Source of the DNA: Blakeslea trispora
Taxonomy: Eukaryota; Mucoromycota; Mucoromycetes; Mucorales; Choanephoraceae
Reading direction: 5' to 3'
DNA length: 64,000 nt
Assembly: GCA_025331445.1 (NCBI GenBank)
Contig: JAIWNE010000062.1
Coordinates: 62,001 to 126,000 of the forward strand
Shown: piece after piece, positions 1 through 10,574 of the stretch
Position numbering within the stretch: the first letter of the stretch is position 1
How the letters are laid out: each line of letters begins with the position of its first letter
The notes under the pieces: model-generated
Told to the model about the DNA's origin: nothing
What the model saw: only the letters and a program-made list of their open reading frames with translations
Database searches by the model: none
Made by a program: the position numbers and the translations under genes

Positions 1-1400
1 GCTTATAGAAGCTAGGATTAATGACCGAATTTCATTAGATTGAGTGATACTTGACTGTCTATCTATCTAACTAACAAATGATTTTCACTGATTTATCACG
101 TTCATGAGCATTGCACTACGAGTAATCCCAATCATTTTCCTCTCTTTTTAATGGACTTGTTTATCTCGCCCTTATTCATCTTCTTTTGTAGAGATCAAGA
201 TACAATGCATAGCCAGTGCTGAGATTAAAGGTACCTTCTGCCAATTTATAGTTTTAAGAATCAACCGAAAAAGATCGAGTGCAAACAAAGGTCAAATACA
301 TAACTTGAATGTTTAGTTGACGGAATGAGAATACTTGAATACCAAAGGCTTTTGAATAAATGAGAGTAGTAGGTCATTGATGTGTAAACATTGGTTCTAC
401 ATAGGCATCAGACTATCACAAACTATCTTGATACTTAGTCCATCCTAGTTATATATTGATTTTAGTATTTCTTTTTTTACACCAAATATTAGACTTTATA
501 GAAGCTCATTGCGACTTCGTATATAGGCAATTAAGGGAGTAGAGGATGCATGAAACTGAACAGCGCATTAATATCAAACTCTCATTTTGTTGATTAACAA
601 CATCTTTAGCTTAGCATCAATGTCTCTAAGGAGTGTTAAGTGGTTTAAACATTTTCCTTTTTTTTTGGCTCAGCCTACACTTTTCTTGGCTGCAAGTATT
701 ATAATCGTTGTTTTTGTTTATAATGTTTAGCTCTCAAAAAGCATGCTATGGAATGCTTTCTTATTGCTCCTTCTGTTTGGCTAGAAAGATCACAAAATTT
801 TGAATCCCTATTCATGTATCGCTTGTAGCATAATGCTTTTTTTTATTGCAACATCAGCTTTGAGGTCTTTTTTTCAAAACATGTTGGAATGCTTTTGTTC
901 GTTCTACCAATTCAATGGCATTGACAAAGCAATGAGGACTTGCAACTGTTAGTTCCGAAAGAGGTTCTATCAGAAGAAGATAAAAAGGTTATATATAACG
1001 GCTGGAAGGCATACGTTTCTAGGCTAGAAGTTCTTTTTTTGATTATGCAATTATTGTGACCAGCACAATTAGCCTTTTTTAGTAATGATAATACGACTTG
1101 TTTCAAGCATGAATAAAATGCACAAACATAGGCACTGACACAAACAAGGACAACCTAAAGGAAACCTAGTACTAATTCAACTCATTTGTGCCATATGCCA
1201 ATTTACGTTTATGAAATGAATCTGCATTCTAAAAAGGAAAGGTGAATAACACCACTTGCATTCACGAACGAATCAATGTGCCTTCTTTTGTTTATTTAAA
1301 CATTTGAAACTCAACATGTTGGTCAAGCAATCAAAACTTGAAAAAAAACCAAAAAGGCCATTGCTTTTTTTTTCTTTTATATTTTCATTTACTTTACATC
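1..1400. other. Upstream intergenic region, no gene recognised
   Basis: This AT-rich stretch lies upstream of the trehalase gene. It holds only short chance reading frames rich in stops and homopolymer T tracts. I see no tRNA fold, no repeat shared with the rest of the window and no domain-like translation. The last few hundred bases presumably contain the trehalase promoter, but I could not identify a TATA box or stress element with any certainty. Confidence 0.5.
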
Positions 1401-3865
1401 ATGAGTACTCAGCGCGCATATGATGTAGACTTGAGTCATGATGTTCATGCACCTGCGTCTACTTACTATACCACTGGCGACAACGCTAGACAAAGAACAA
1501 GAACTTATACAGTATGTTGTTAGAACGCCTTTTAAACATCCAGTACTAAGAAAAATGCTATTTATAGAGAAGCCACGATATGCAAGCTACAGGTACTGGA
1601 CTTGAAGGGGCTCGCAAAAGACGTGCTTCACACGGTAAGCTTAGGGTCATTTACAACAAAGAGAATTTGACTTAACAACTTGTTCATAGACGACAAAAAC
1701 AAAGCGCGCCGATTCTTGATTGACGTCGAAGAAACACAGCGCAAAATCTTGGAACAAGAAGATACTGACGGCGATTTCCAAATTACAATTAACGATCTAG
1801 GTCCTAAGACAATGTCCTTAGGTACTGCCGATTCCGGAGGATATCGTAAGATTGATATTCGTGGTACCTATATGCTTTCCAATTTGTTGCAAGAACTTGC
1901 ATTAGCAAACGACTATGGTCGAAAACATATTGTTTTAGACGAAGCCCGCTTAAACGAAAACCCTGTTGACCGGTTGTCGCGAATGATTAAGTTCAACTTT
2001 TGGGATGGTCTGACACGTCGTATTGATGCTGATTCCTTAGAAGTCATCTGTCCTGATCCTAAAAACAGATCGTCGAACAAAAACCCTCGCATTTACGTGC
2101 CTTATGATGACAAAGAGGCATATGAATTCTATAAACAAGCAGGGGAAATGCGAAAGCATATGATGCTAGAAGTCGAATACTTACCTAAGCAAATTACTGC
2201 CGAATTTACAAAGAGCATCAACGACCGACCTGGTTTACTTACTTTGGCTATGAAAAAGATCAAAGACGAGCAAGGGCGCGATACCTTTATTGGCGAGCCA
2301 TTTGTTGTACCTGGCGGACGTTTCAATGAAATGTATGGCTGGGACTCCTATTTTACTTCTTTGGGTTTGCTTGAGGATGGTCGACTGGATCTTGTGCGAA
2401 GCATGGTGGAAAACTTTGCTTATCAAATCAAACATTACGGCAAGATATTGAATGCCAATCGCTCTTATTATCTTTCTAGATCTCAGCCTCCATTTTTGAC
2501 AGACATGGTCCTCAAGGTATACGAAAAGCTGCATCCAGATGACAGCGAAGACAACAAGGCTTGGCTGCGTCGAGTGATGAAATCTTGTATCAAGGAATAT
2601 TGGAACGTTTGGATGTCCGAACCTAGATTAGATAAGAAGACGATGCTTTCTAGGTATCGTCCTGATGGTGTCGGTATTCCACCTGAAACAGAAGCTTCTC
2701 ATTTCATTCACATCATCGAACCTTTCGCTGAAAAGCACAACATTTCAGTAGACGAGTTTAATCAAAAATATAATGATGGCGAAATCAAAGAGCCTGAGTT
2801 GGATGAATACTTTTTGCATGATCGCGCAGTTCGTGAATCAGGTCATGATACAACATATCGATTTGAAAAAGTATGTGCCAACCTGGCTACTATCGATTTG
2901 AATTGTCTTTTGTACAAGTACGAAATGGATATTGCAGATGTAATTCGCGATCATCTAGACGATGACTTGGAAGACTTTGAAGGTGTGAAGCAAAATGCCG
3001 AGGATTGGTTAGAAAGGGCTAAACAAAGACGCGAGCGTATTGACAAGTATTTGTGGAACGAAAAAGAATCTCTTTATTTTGATTATGATACAGTAAAGGA
3101 AGAACAGACAACTTACGAAAGTGTAACTGGCTTTTGGGCTTTGTGGGCCGGCTGTGCAAGCCAGCATCAGGCTCAAGAGATGGTCAAGCACTCACTTTCA
3201 AAGTTTGAAGTAATGGGTGGCCTCGTATCTGGAACAGAAGAATCCCGAGGAACCATTTCTTTGGAGCGACCTAACCGACAATGGGACTTTCCTTTTGGCT
3301 GGGCGCCTCATCAAATGTTAGCATGGGTTGGTCTAGACAAATATGGTATGAGAGATACTGCTGCTAGATTAGCTTATCGCTGGTTGTTCACGTAAGTTTC
3401 TTCTTCACGTATTTTATATATATGGTTAATGGAATTTCTTTTCTCTATTTCAGTATCACTAAAGGCTTTGTTGATTTCAATGGTGTTGTTCCTGAAAAGT
3501 TCGATGTTGTAAGCTTATCCCATAAGGTGGAAGTAGAATATGGTAATGTCGGCACCGACTTTAAATGCGTTCCACGAGAAGGCTTTGGTTGGATGAATGC
3601 TTCGTTCCAAGTAGGCTTAAGTTATTTGAGCACGCAAATGCGTCGTGCTTTGGGTGCTTGTACACTTCCTGACTTGCTATTTGAGAAAGCCATGATTCGC
3701 GAACATCGCATGTTAGGTATGACCCCTGAAGAAGAAGAGGTTGTTAATCTTCGTCGTCGTACATCTACTATGGCAGCTAGAGCTATTACTCGAAATGGTA
3801 GCATCAGTGCTGCTGTTACTCGAATCTCCCTTTCAGATGGCCCAAACAATTTGCCCCACTTTTAA
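1401..3865 (+). CDS. NTH1: Neutral (cytosolic) trehalase
   Basis: Hydrolyses cytosolic trehalose to two glucose molecules, the reserve-mobilising step at germination and after stress. I model four exons (1401-1511, 1568-1634, 1690-3391, 3454-3865) encoding 763 residues, the usual length for fungal neutral trehalases. Both family signatures are present: [14 protein letters not shown] near residue 267 and [10 protein letters not shown] near residue 590. A calcium-binding loop of the type seen in yeast Nth1 ([12 protein letters not shown]) lies at about residues 84-95. An RKRRAS motif at residues 53-58 fits the basic PKA/14-3-3 regulatory segment known in this family, so control by cAMP-dependent phosphorylation is inferred. 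The start is the ATG giving [10 protein letters not shown], and the first three exons are joined by phase-consistent introns. There is no signal peptide, which argues against an acid vacuolar or wall trehalase. The gene converges on the D-amino-acid oxidase gene, with 62 nt between the two stops. Confidence 0.95.
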
Positions 3866-3927
3866 CATTATCTTTACATTTGTCGTTCTTATTATTTTAT
3901 AAATGTATTTTATACCACAAGAAGGAT

Positions 3928-5408
3928 CTATAGTTTAGAAATACGATCATTATTAAGTAATTCAACTACTTTTTTAGCAGAGCCCCAACTGGATTGATAT
4001 CCTATTAAAAAAAAGAAGTAGAGAGGGAAGTCAAATGAGTGCGTTCTCAAGAACTAAATCTTCTGGTCTTACCGCCAGATCCATGGCCATAGTTGTGACA
4101 CAAAACAACCTTTTCTCCGTTTGGACGACCTATGGAACAAAATTCAGACCTTAGACGTTATTGTTTTTTTTGATGAAATTATACTTACGTCGAATTTCCT
4201 TTTCAAGGCGAATCCCATCTCGACGAGCTGGCCTGAATCCAACATTAATAGATATAATGTTGAAATGTTCAGGCTCAGGTCCTTTGCCATGTGTTAATTC
4301 AGGATTCAATTTGTATGCACGCTCAAGAATACTCTTGGTAATAGCTTCATCTGGAAATGTTTGGTTATTGTCTATGTCAACTGTACCACCACAAATAACT
4401 GTGCCATCATCTCTCGGAATGATGTAGGTCCACAAACCGATGCCGTCAATATAACGTTGTGTCTAAAGCAAATCGTTTAATAGAAAATTCACAAGGAAAC
4501 AATAGATTTAAATGTATCTTTTTATACCTTAATATGAGGAGCTGAAATAAGGACTGTTTGACCTCTGACAGGATACATGCTATGATCCTTCACATCTTCA
4601 AGGAAATAGGAGCCTAGACCAGTACAATTGATAACAACTTCTGCATCCTCGTATTCATCAATAATTTGTTGTACACTTCTGAACGATTTTCTCTCAAGAT
4701 GACCGCCCAAACTCTCCAAGGTCTTTACAAGCCACTTCAAGTATTTTGGAACATTTGCGGTAACTGTGTTTTTTTTAAAATGAGCATGTAAGATGATATA
4801 CCTTTCGCATAAACCTACATGTCTCAAAAGTATACCCATATGCAGTTCCCGGGAGCAGTTCATTCTCAGGGATTTTCTTGACCTACATCAAATTGTTTTA
4901 GTAAATCTAGAAAAAGAAGCTTCTTCTTTTTTTCACACGAACGTCTTTATATATCTTGCGAACCCAATAAACATCTTCTCCAGGAGATGCAGGTTCTTGC
5001 GAGTACTTGACGCCCCGACAATACATAACATGTGCCTCAGGCTCTTGATCTGCCAAACGATTAAATTCTTTCATTGTATAGCCATCAATCTCTTTTGGAG
5101 ACAAGGCGAATCAGTAACAAAAGGAAAATCTGATCTTGTTGATCAAAAGATACCTTGTAGACGATAGTCATTGTATTTAGCTGTTGAGAGAATCGAAGCA
5201 CCTGCCCAAGGCGAAGTGTACTGAGAAGAAATATCCCCAGGTACATGCTCACCAATAACTAGCACATTTTTAAATCCATTTCTTAAAAGAGTGATAGCAG
5301 TCGTAAGTCCGCTAACGCCAGCGCCTAGAAATAGTTTTTGGTTGATTAAATACAGCTCTTCTTCTGTTGATTCTTCATTCTACCTAGTACAATAGTCGTT
5401 TTGGACAT
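3928..5408 (-). CDS. DAO1: D-amino-acid oxidase family flavoenzyme, peroxisomal
   Basis: FAD-dependent oxidase that deaminates D-amino acids to 2-oxo acids, ammonia and hydrogen peroxide. Eight exons on the minus strand (5384-5408, 5154-5324, 4937-5091, 4819-4882, 4528-4763, 4189-4462, 4073-4129, 3928-4001) join in phase to 351 residues, the normal family size. The 25-nt first exon begins MSKTTIVLG, and the next completes the FAD-binding GAGVSGLT glycine motif at residues 9-16. Later landmarks are WVRKI, NCTGLGS, PVRGQT, GFRPARRDG and the DAO signature CHNYGHGSGG. The last exon is only 74 nt and reads GYQSSWGSAKKVVELL followed by a terminal SKL, a type 1 peroxisomal targeting signal, which fits the known peroxisomal site of this enzyme. 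Without that exon the frame would stop seven residues after HGSGG. D-aspartate oxidase is an alternative substrate class that sequence alone does not exclude. Confidence 0.93.
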
Positions 5409-5928
5409 TTGAATTCAGGTTTAAACAGAAAGAAATGAGATAAGAAAGTAAAGATTAGACAAGAAAAATTATCGGTTCTCAAAAAATGAATCTCAGGCAA
5501 AAAATGATAATGAATGGTCCGAGTGCTGTCATCTAATCTTTAGTTATGCAACTAAACTCATTTATATCCAACATCAGTAACCACTTGGACACTCTAGTAT
5601 GCAGAGCATGTTCTCAAGTTGAATAACTTTTTTTCTCTTTTTGGCTCTTTAACATTTCCTTTAAGATCTTTACCGATTTTGCACATGTGAGCTAATACAG
5701 CCATATACGCCAGTCTGTATGAAGAAAACTGTCGCTAGTTTCTTTAATTCAAGTAACATAACCTTGATAACTTTGATAACAATGTAAAGCTACATTTTCA
5801 AGAAATTTCTTTGACAGTGAAATGCTGCTTAGCGGACAAAAGTTTGGCAAAGACGTGCGGAAAATGAATTGATCAGGCAAAAAAAAAAAAAGACTTGGGT
5901 CCTATCTATCTGGGAGCCTTTGCCTCTT
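5409..5928. promoter_or_regulatory. Divergent spacer between DAO and mitochondrial ThrRS
   Basis: About 520 bp separates the divergent starts of the D-amino-acid oxidase and the threonyl-tRNA synthetase, so promoters for both are expected here. The sequence is AT-rich with T and A runs, including a long A run just upstream of the synthetase ATG. I could not point to a convincing TATA box or a named factor site. Confidence 0.4.
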
Positions 5929-7533
5929 ATGTTTTCTCGACAGATTATTCGCTCTTTGAGGACAAATCCTCGTAAGACTTCTTTTGACAGACTTATAGCA
6001 TACATGCTTTTTTTATATTAACAAATAGATAGGCCAGTCGGCACACAGCCTTCTTATAGCACGCAGCTTACATAATACTAGAATCCAATTACATCAGTCT
6101 ACTACAAAAAACAGCAAAATAAACGGTATGTGTCATTTCTTTTGTTGCTCCTTAAGATCACTGAACGTTCTGCTATAGATGTATCCAAGACGAACGACAA
6201 CGATCACCGTGCGATCGGCAAGGCTCAATCACTTTTTATGATCCACCCCGTTAGTCCTGGTTCCATCTTTATGTTGCCTCATGGAACTCGCATTGTGCAC
6301 AAGCTTCAAGACTTTTTGAGAAGCGAATATGCTCGCTATGGATACGAGGAAGTCATGACACCTTTGATCTATAAAAAGGATCTCTGGGAAACAAGTGGAC
6401 ATTGGCAGAATTACATGGAGGACATGTTTATGGTTAAAAGCGGACGTGAACAGACTTGTGGGCATAACCACGACGAGGAAGCAGTAGACGTTGACGAAGG
6501 TTTATTTGGTTTGAAGCCCATGAACTGTCCAGGGCATTGCTTGATCTTTGACAGTACACCCAAATCTTACCGCGATCTTCCCATTCGCTTGGCTGACTTT
6601 AGTCCACTTCACAGGTAAAAATTTTAGACCTTTTTTTTTTTTGCAACTTGTACTGACACCGTGTCTGACAGAAACGAAGCTTCTGGTGCTCTTTCAGGGC
6701 TGACAAGAGTTCGTCGTTTCCATCAGGATGATGCTCATATTTTTTGTTCAGAAGACCAAATTGCTTCAGAAATCACTTCTTGTCTCTCTTTCGTAGATCG
6801 CGTATATTCTGCATTCAAATTTCCTCATTATGACTTGACTTTGTCTACGCGCCCAGAGTCACACTACATCGGCACAATAGAGGAGTGGACACATGCAGAA
6901 AAGTCATTGACAAAAGCTTTGGATGCTACAGGTAGAGCTTGGTCTGTTAAGGAAGGTGATGGTGCCTTTTACGGCCCCAAGATCGACATCATGGTCAAAG
7001 ACTCTAGCGGCAAGTCCCATCAAACAGCTACCATCCAGCTTGACTTTCAATTGCCAAGACGCTTTGGCTTAAAGTATGTGGATGAAAATGATGTCAGCCA
7101 GACTCCCGTTATTGTTCATCGTGCTATTCTTGGATCTATCGAGCGAATGATGGCCATTTTGATTGAGCACACTAATGGCAAGTGGCCTTTTTGGCTGAGT
7201 CCTCGACAAGGTATTGTTATTCCTGTATCAACTCAATTTTCAGATTATGCCAAGCAAGTTGCACAGGAGCTAGCTTTAGGTCCTTCAGTTGAATCAGAAG
7301 CAAACCAACAGCAACATTACTTTGTTGATGCTGACAACTCTCCCAGAGATAGATTGAATAAGATGATTCGCCAAGCTCAACTTCAGCAATACAACTTTAT
7401 TTTCGTTGTAGGTCAAAAGGAAATGGATCAAGGCACTGTCAATGTTAGAACTAGAAAGGGTGAAGTGTTGGGCACCATGAGTGTTGAAGAAGTACGCCGC
7501 ATGTTCTCTTCTTTGACGTCTAAACTAGAATAA
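5929..7533 (+). CDS. MST1: Mitochondrial threonyl-tRNA synthetase
   Basis: Charges mitochondrial tRNA-Thr with threonine. Four exons (5929-5971, 6033-6125, 6179-6614, 6672-7533) give 477 residues. The first roughly 45 residues (MFSRQIIRSLRTNPRQ...ARSLHNTR) are rich in Arg and Ser and nearly free of acidic residues, as in a mitochondrial presequence. The class II core follows: motif 2 (RVRRFHQDDAHIF), the zinc-site segment MNCPGHC, the EGDGAFYGPKID stretch and motif 3 (GSIERMMAIL), then a C-terminal anticodon-binding domain starting near SPRQGIVIPV. The TGS and N2 editing domains of cytosolic ThrRS are absent, as in yeast Mst1, so the short length is normal for the organellar enzyme. The second intron acceptor must be the downstream AG of an ATAGATAG pair; the upstream AG would run into a stop. 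A polyadenylation-like AATAAA sits at 7538-7543. Confidence 0.95.
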
Positions 7534-8401
7534 TCACAATAAACATTAAAGACACGTGTGTGTGTGTGTGTGTGTGTAAATATATGTTCAATTGAAACTG
7601 AACAAGTTTCACCTAATTTTCATAAACTGGCTCAGGTGCAACGATTCTGTTTTCGCAATCATACCGGAATTAATATATTGTCTTTTGGCATCTCTCTTTT
7701 TTTGAGTAAGTATAAGCTAAATCATTACTCTCAGAATAAAAAATCTGTGTAACGTCCAATGCATAAAATAACTGTCAATGGCTAAATTCGATTACCTTAA
7801 TTTCATTATCTTCAAATTATATAATAGAGTTGAACAACAAGCCTGTAATAAGCTAATCATTCTCTTGTTATGAAATTTTGTAATAAATAAACAGTTTGAT
7901 ATCATTTTTAGCAATGTGTTGTTAGATGACTCTTACAACTAATTGTCCTTAGCAATACATAAATTCTTTACTGTTGTAGGCAACATTCTTGATAAAGAAA
8001 TTGCTGAAAGAAATTCGTAACTTCTATTTAAAAGAGTCTAATTTATGTTTTAAATATTTTGAGAGAAATAAGAACATATGTGTTATCAAATAAAGAGACA
8101 GAGCTTAGACCAAAAAAAGCTTGCCTTTTCAGTCAACATCAGAGTAAACAAACAAAAAAAAAGGTAAGTCTGGCACATCTGACAGAGATCCACAACTCTG
8201 CCAGTAGTAAATAGTCAATTTCTTTATCACCAAATGATTTTCAAGAGGCAGAAGAAATCGATGTCTTTTTTGAATTTTACATTGTTATTATGAGACTGAT
8301 AATTATTTAAAAAGATATTACATCCGTTGTTATTAGTTATTTTATTTGAGAAAGACAACAAGAAACAGATTTGACCTTTCCACCCTCTCCTCTAGTATTC
8401 C
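7534..8401. other. AT-rich intergenic spacer
   Basis: This follows the synthetase stop. Apart from an 11-unit GT microsatellite near its left end it contains no coding-like frame, tRNA-like arm or repeat that I can support. It probably holds the synthetase 3' UTR and the 3' flank of the small minus-strand ORF that follows. Confidence 0.5.
7556..7577. repeat. (GT)11 microsatellite
   Basis: Eleven uninterrupted GT dinucleotides lie 22 nt past the threonyl-tRNA synthetase stop codon, in its presumed 3' UTR. Confidence 0.95.
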
Positions 8402-8605
8402 TTAAATTTTCATTTTCTTTAAATTGCGCCCATCACATACAGCTAGGTTATCCTGCCCACGCAGTCTAGCCCTAACTATATGATCCTCAGGAGGATCCCT
8501 GCTCAAAAGGAGCCTTCCACCATCACATCTTCGGTTATAATTACATGCCATAGCGCTTCGTGGGAAGAAAACTAGGCAAGTCGCCAAGAGCGAACCATAA
8601 CTCAT
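8402..8605 (-). CDS. Hypothetical small secreted cysteine-containing protein
   Basis: I do not recognise this ORF. The 67-residue translation starts MSYGSLLATCLVFF, a short hydrophobic segment ending SAMA that could be a signal peptide with an AxA-type cleavage site. The remaining 47 residues begin CNYNRRCDGG, contain RDPPEDHIVRARLRG and end CDGRNLKKMKI, so there are three cysteines after the putative cleavage site and one before it. Base composition is clearly more GC-rich than the surroundings, which suggests selection on the frame. An alternative start is visible: an ATG at 8658 with a GTAAGT donor after 8651 and a CTAAC branch-like site plus acceptor at 8601-8602 would replace the first three residues by MLD and keep the frame (68 residues). 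No homologue comes to mind, and chance cannot be excluded. Confidence 0.35.
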   Translation of the reverse strand: MSYGSLLATCLVFFPRSAMACNYNRRCDGGRLLLSRDPPEDHIVRARLRGQDNLAVCDGRNLKKMKI

Positions 8606-8658
8606 TATGTTAGAAGATCAGGTGTATCTCTACCTAATGAACAAACTTACTCAAGCAT

Positions 8659-10574
8659 AAAGCCGAGTTCAACCCGTCAGCACGCTTGCTCGTAGACAGA
8701 GCGCACCTAAGAGTTAGGATAAGGAAACAGAAAAACAAGAGAGAAATGGACTCTTTTTATACCTTTTTGACAGCATACTATCACATGATATTTTTGACTG
8801 CTAAAATAAATTTTTGTTTTCAATAGCAGTCCCAATGTTGTCACGTATACGTGCACGACAAGTCTGGGTTTGTTCCTTATCTTTTTTCTCCCATAGGAAG
8901 ATAAAGAAAGAGAGAGAGAAGACATAAAGTAAAGTAAGGGAAGTAAAGAAGTGCAAAGACCACTTTACTCGTTTATGCCGCCAATAAGCTTTTGTTACCA
9001 ACTCCTCTACAATTAATGTGATACATGACGAATACAGTTCTTTGCGGTTAAAAATTTAACTTTCAGGCCAATAGAATTTCTGTCTAGTGAATAAAACCCT
9101 TTTTTTTATGCGCATTAAAATGAATAATTAAACTCATTATCACAGTTCTTTTTAATAATAAAGACGCATATATGAATAAAAGGAGCAACCAGATCTAATA
9201 ATGTCTTTCTTTTTGAATACGTGTTAGATTGAATTTAAATGCTTCTCTATTGTCTATTTGATGCAACAGCCCTTATTCGATACATCCGAACAAGACAGGT
9301 GTTGTGATGGCTAATCTGATTTTACTGTTTGCTATTGTTCCTAAAAATGCAGTTGTATACAACAGCAGGGAAGATGTCTTGGATGAGATTTACAACATAC
9401 AACTTAGCAAAGAACATACGAGTCAACAAAAGCACTCTTAAACGACTCAGCGATCATATTGCTAATGGTGATGATATATCGACGTTTGAAGTCTTAAGGT
9501 TTAGTATCAGAGGTGCCAATGCTTTTACTTATAGTATCAGATCGCATGAGAACATTGTAGCTACAGTCAAAGCATGTAATGAGCCAATGCTTTTTACTCA
9601 TGGATGATGGTGATTCTAAATTCATATTGAAAATTCGACTTCCTATTTTAGAAGATTGGTTATATTGCTCCTTGCTGTCAATATGAGTAGAAGACATATA
9701 AATGCCAAATTTATCCTTAGATTCAAATCGTCTTTCTTTACTTTATTTTCAAACATGCTACTCAATCAAGGAACTACAAAAAAGAGTAGAATTCATCACT
9801 TAAATGAATTAACCCATTATGAATATACGGGAGTCAATCGATTTATGAGTGTCCATATTCTTGAGGTTTGCACTCTTAGATTGAGAATGCTCTTAAATTG
9901 AGAGTACTCTTAAAGCAAACACTCTTAGATCGAGCAACTACTGTACATGTCTGGCTTCATTGGAGCCTCGGAATATATGCAGGAGATGATGAGTCCCAAA
10001 ATACCATCTGCTTTTGTTTAAGGGTCCACTTTTGAGATTTATTGATTCTTTCAACAATAGACAATGCTGGGCATAAGAAATATCTGTTTATCCTTTTGTA
10101 TGATGGTCACTTGGCCTAAACCAAAGATGAGCTTATCAAAGACAGACTCTTAAATGGTCGTACCAACAATTTTATAAATTACAGTCGCCTCAACTCATGA
10201 AAAATGAATGGCGAAACCAACAAGTTCGAATTGGTGCATTGCCTATGTATTCGTGAGTTCAAGAACTCAAGCAGGCAGTGAGGGATTATGGATTGGAAGA
10301 TGCTTTCAAATTCTATAATACTGATTTGCTCTACCATGCTGAGGCCGCTAAACCCCATCTAAAGCCATGCCTTTTCTCAGACGTCATTTTTTGATAAGAC
10401 TAGAATTATAGTAAGCCTATTCTATAATGCCGAAAGCAGCATTGAGCTACATCCAGCTTCAATTGAAAAGTAGAAGGAACTTTGTTTTTTTTTATTGCGA
10501 AAGAAAATCTCTTTCCAGCAATTACTGTATCCCTTCTAGATTTCCCTTTCTCTAAAAATCAGCTATAGTGCAGT
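8659..10574. other. Gene-poor region with possible transposon relics
   Basis: No intact gene is visible. Several broken plus-strand frames occur between 9329 and 10450, including 92- and 81-codon frames and a 10.3 kb translation reading YGLEDAFKFYNTDLLYH. That last piece loosely resembles the region around the DDE-domain Asp-Glu-Thr-Gly-Leu/Phe motif of pogo/Tigger transposases, but the acidic residues are missing. A terminal-inverted-repeat-like end lies at 9864-9945. I read the stretch as decayed DNA transposon material, with low certainty. Confidence 0.35.
9864..9945. mobile_element. Possible terminal repeat of a decayed pogo/mariner-type element
   Basis: The segment contains three spaced copies of a CTCTTARATTGAG-like unit and ends CGAGCAACTACTG followed by TA. 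Read on the other strand it starts TACAGTAGTTGCTCG, the form of a TA-flanked pogo/Fot1 or Tc1-mariner terminal inverted repeat. The matching opposite end was not found in this window, so the element is either truncated or the assignment is wrong. Confidence 0.35.
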
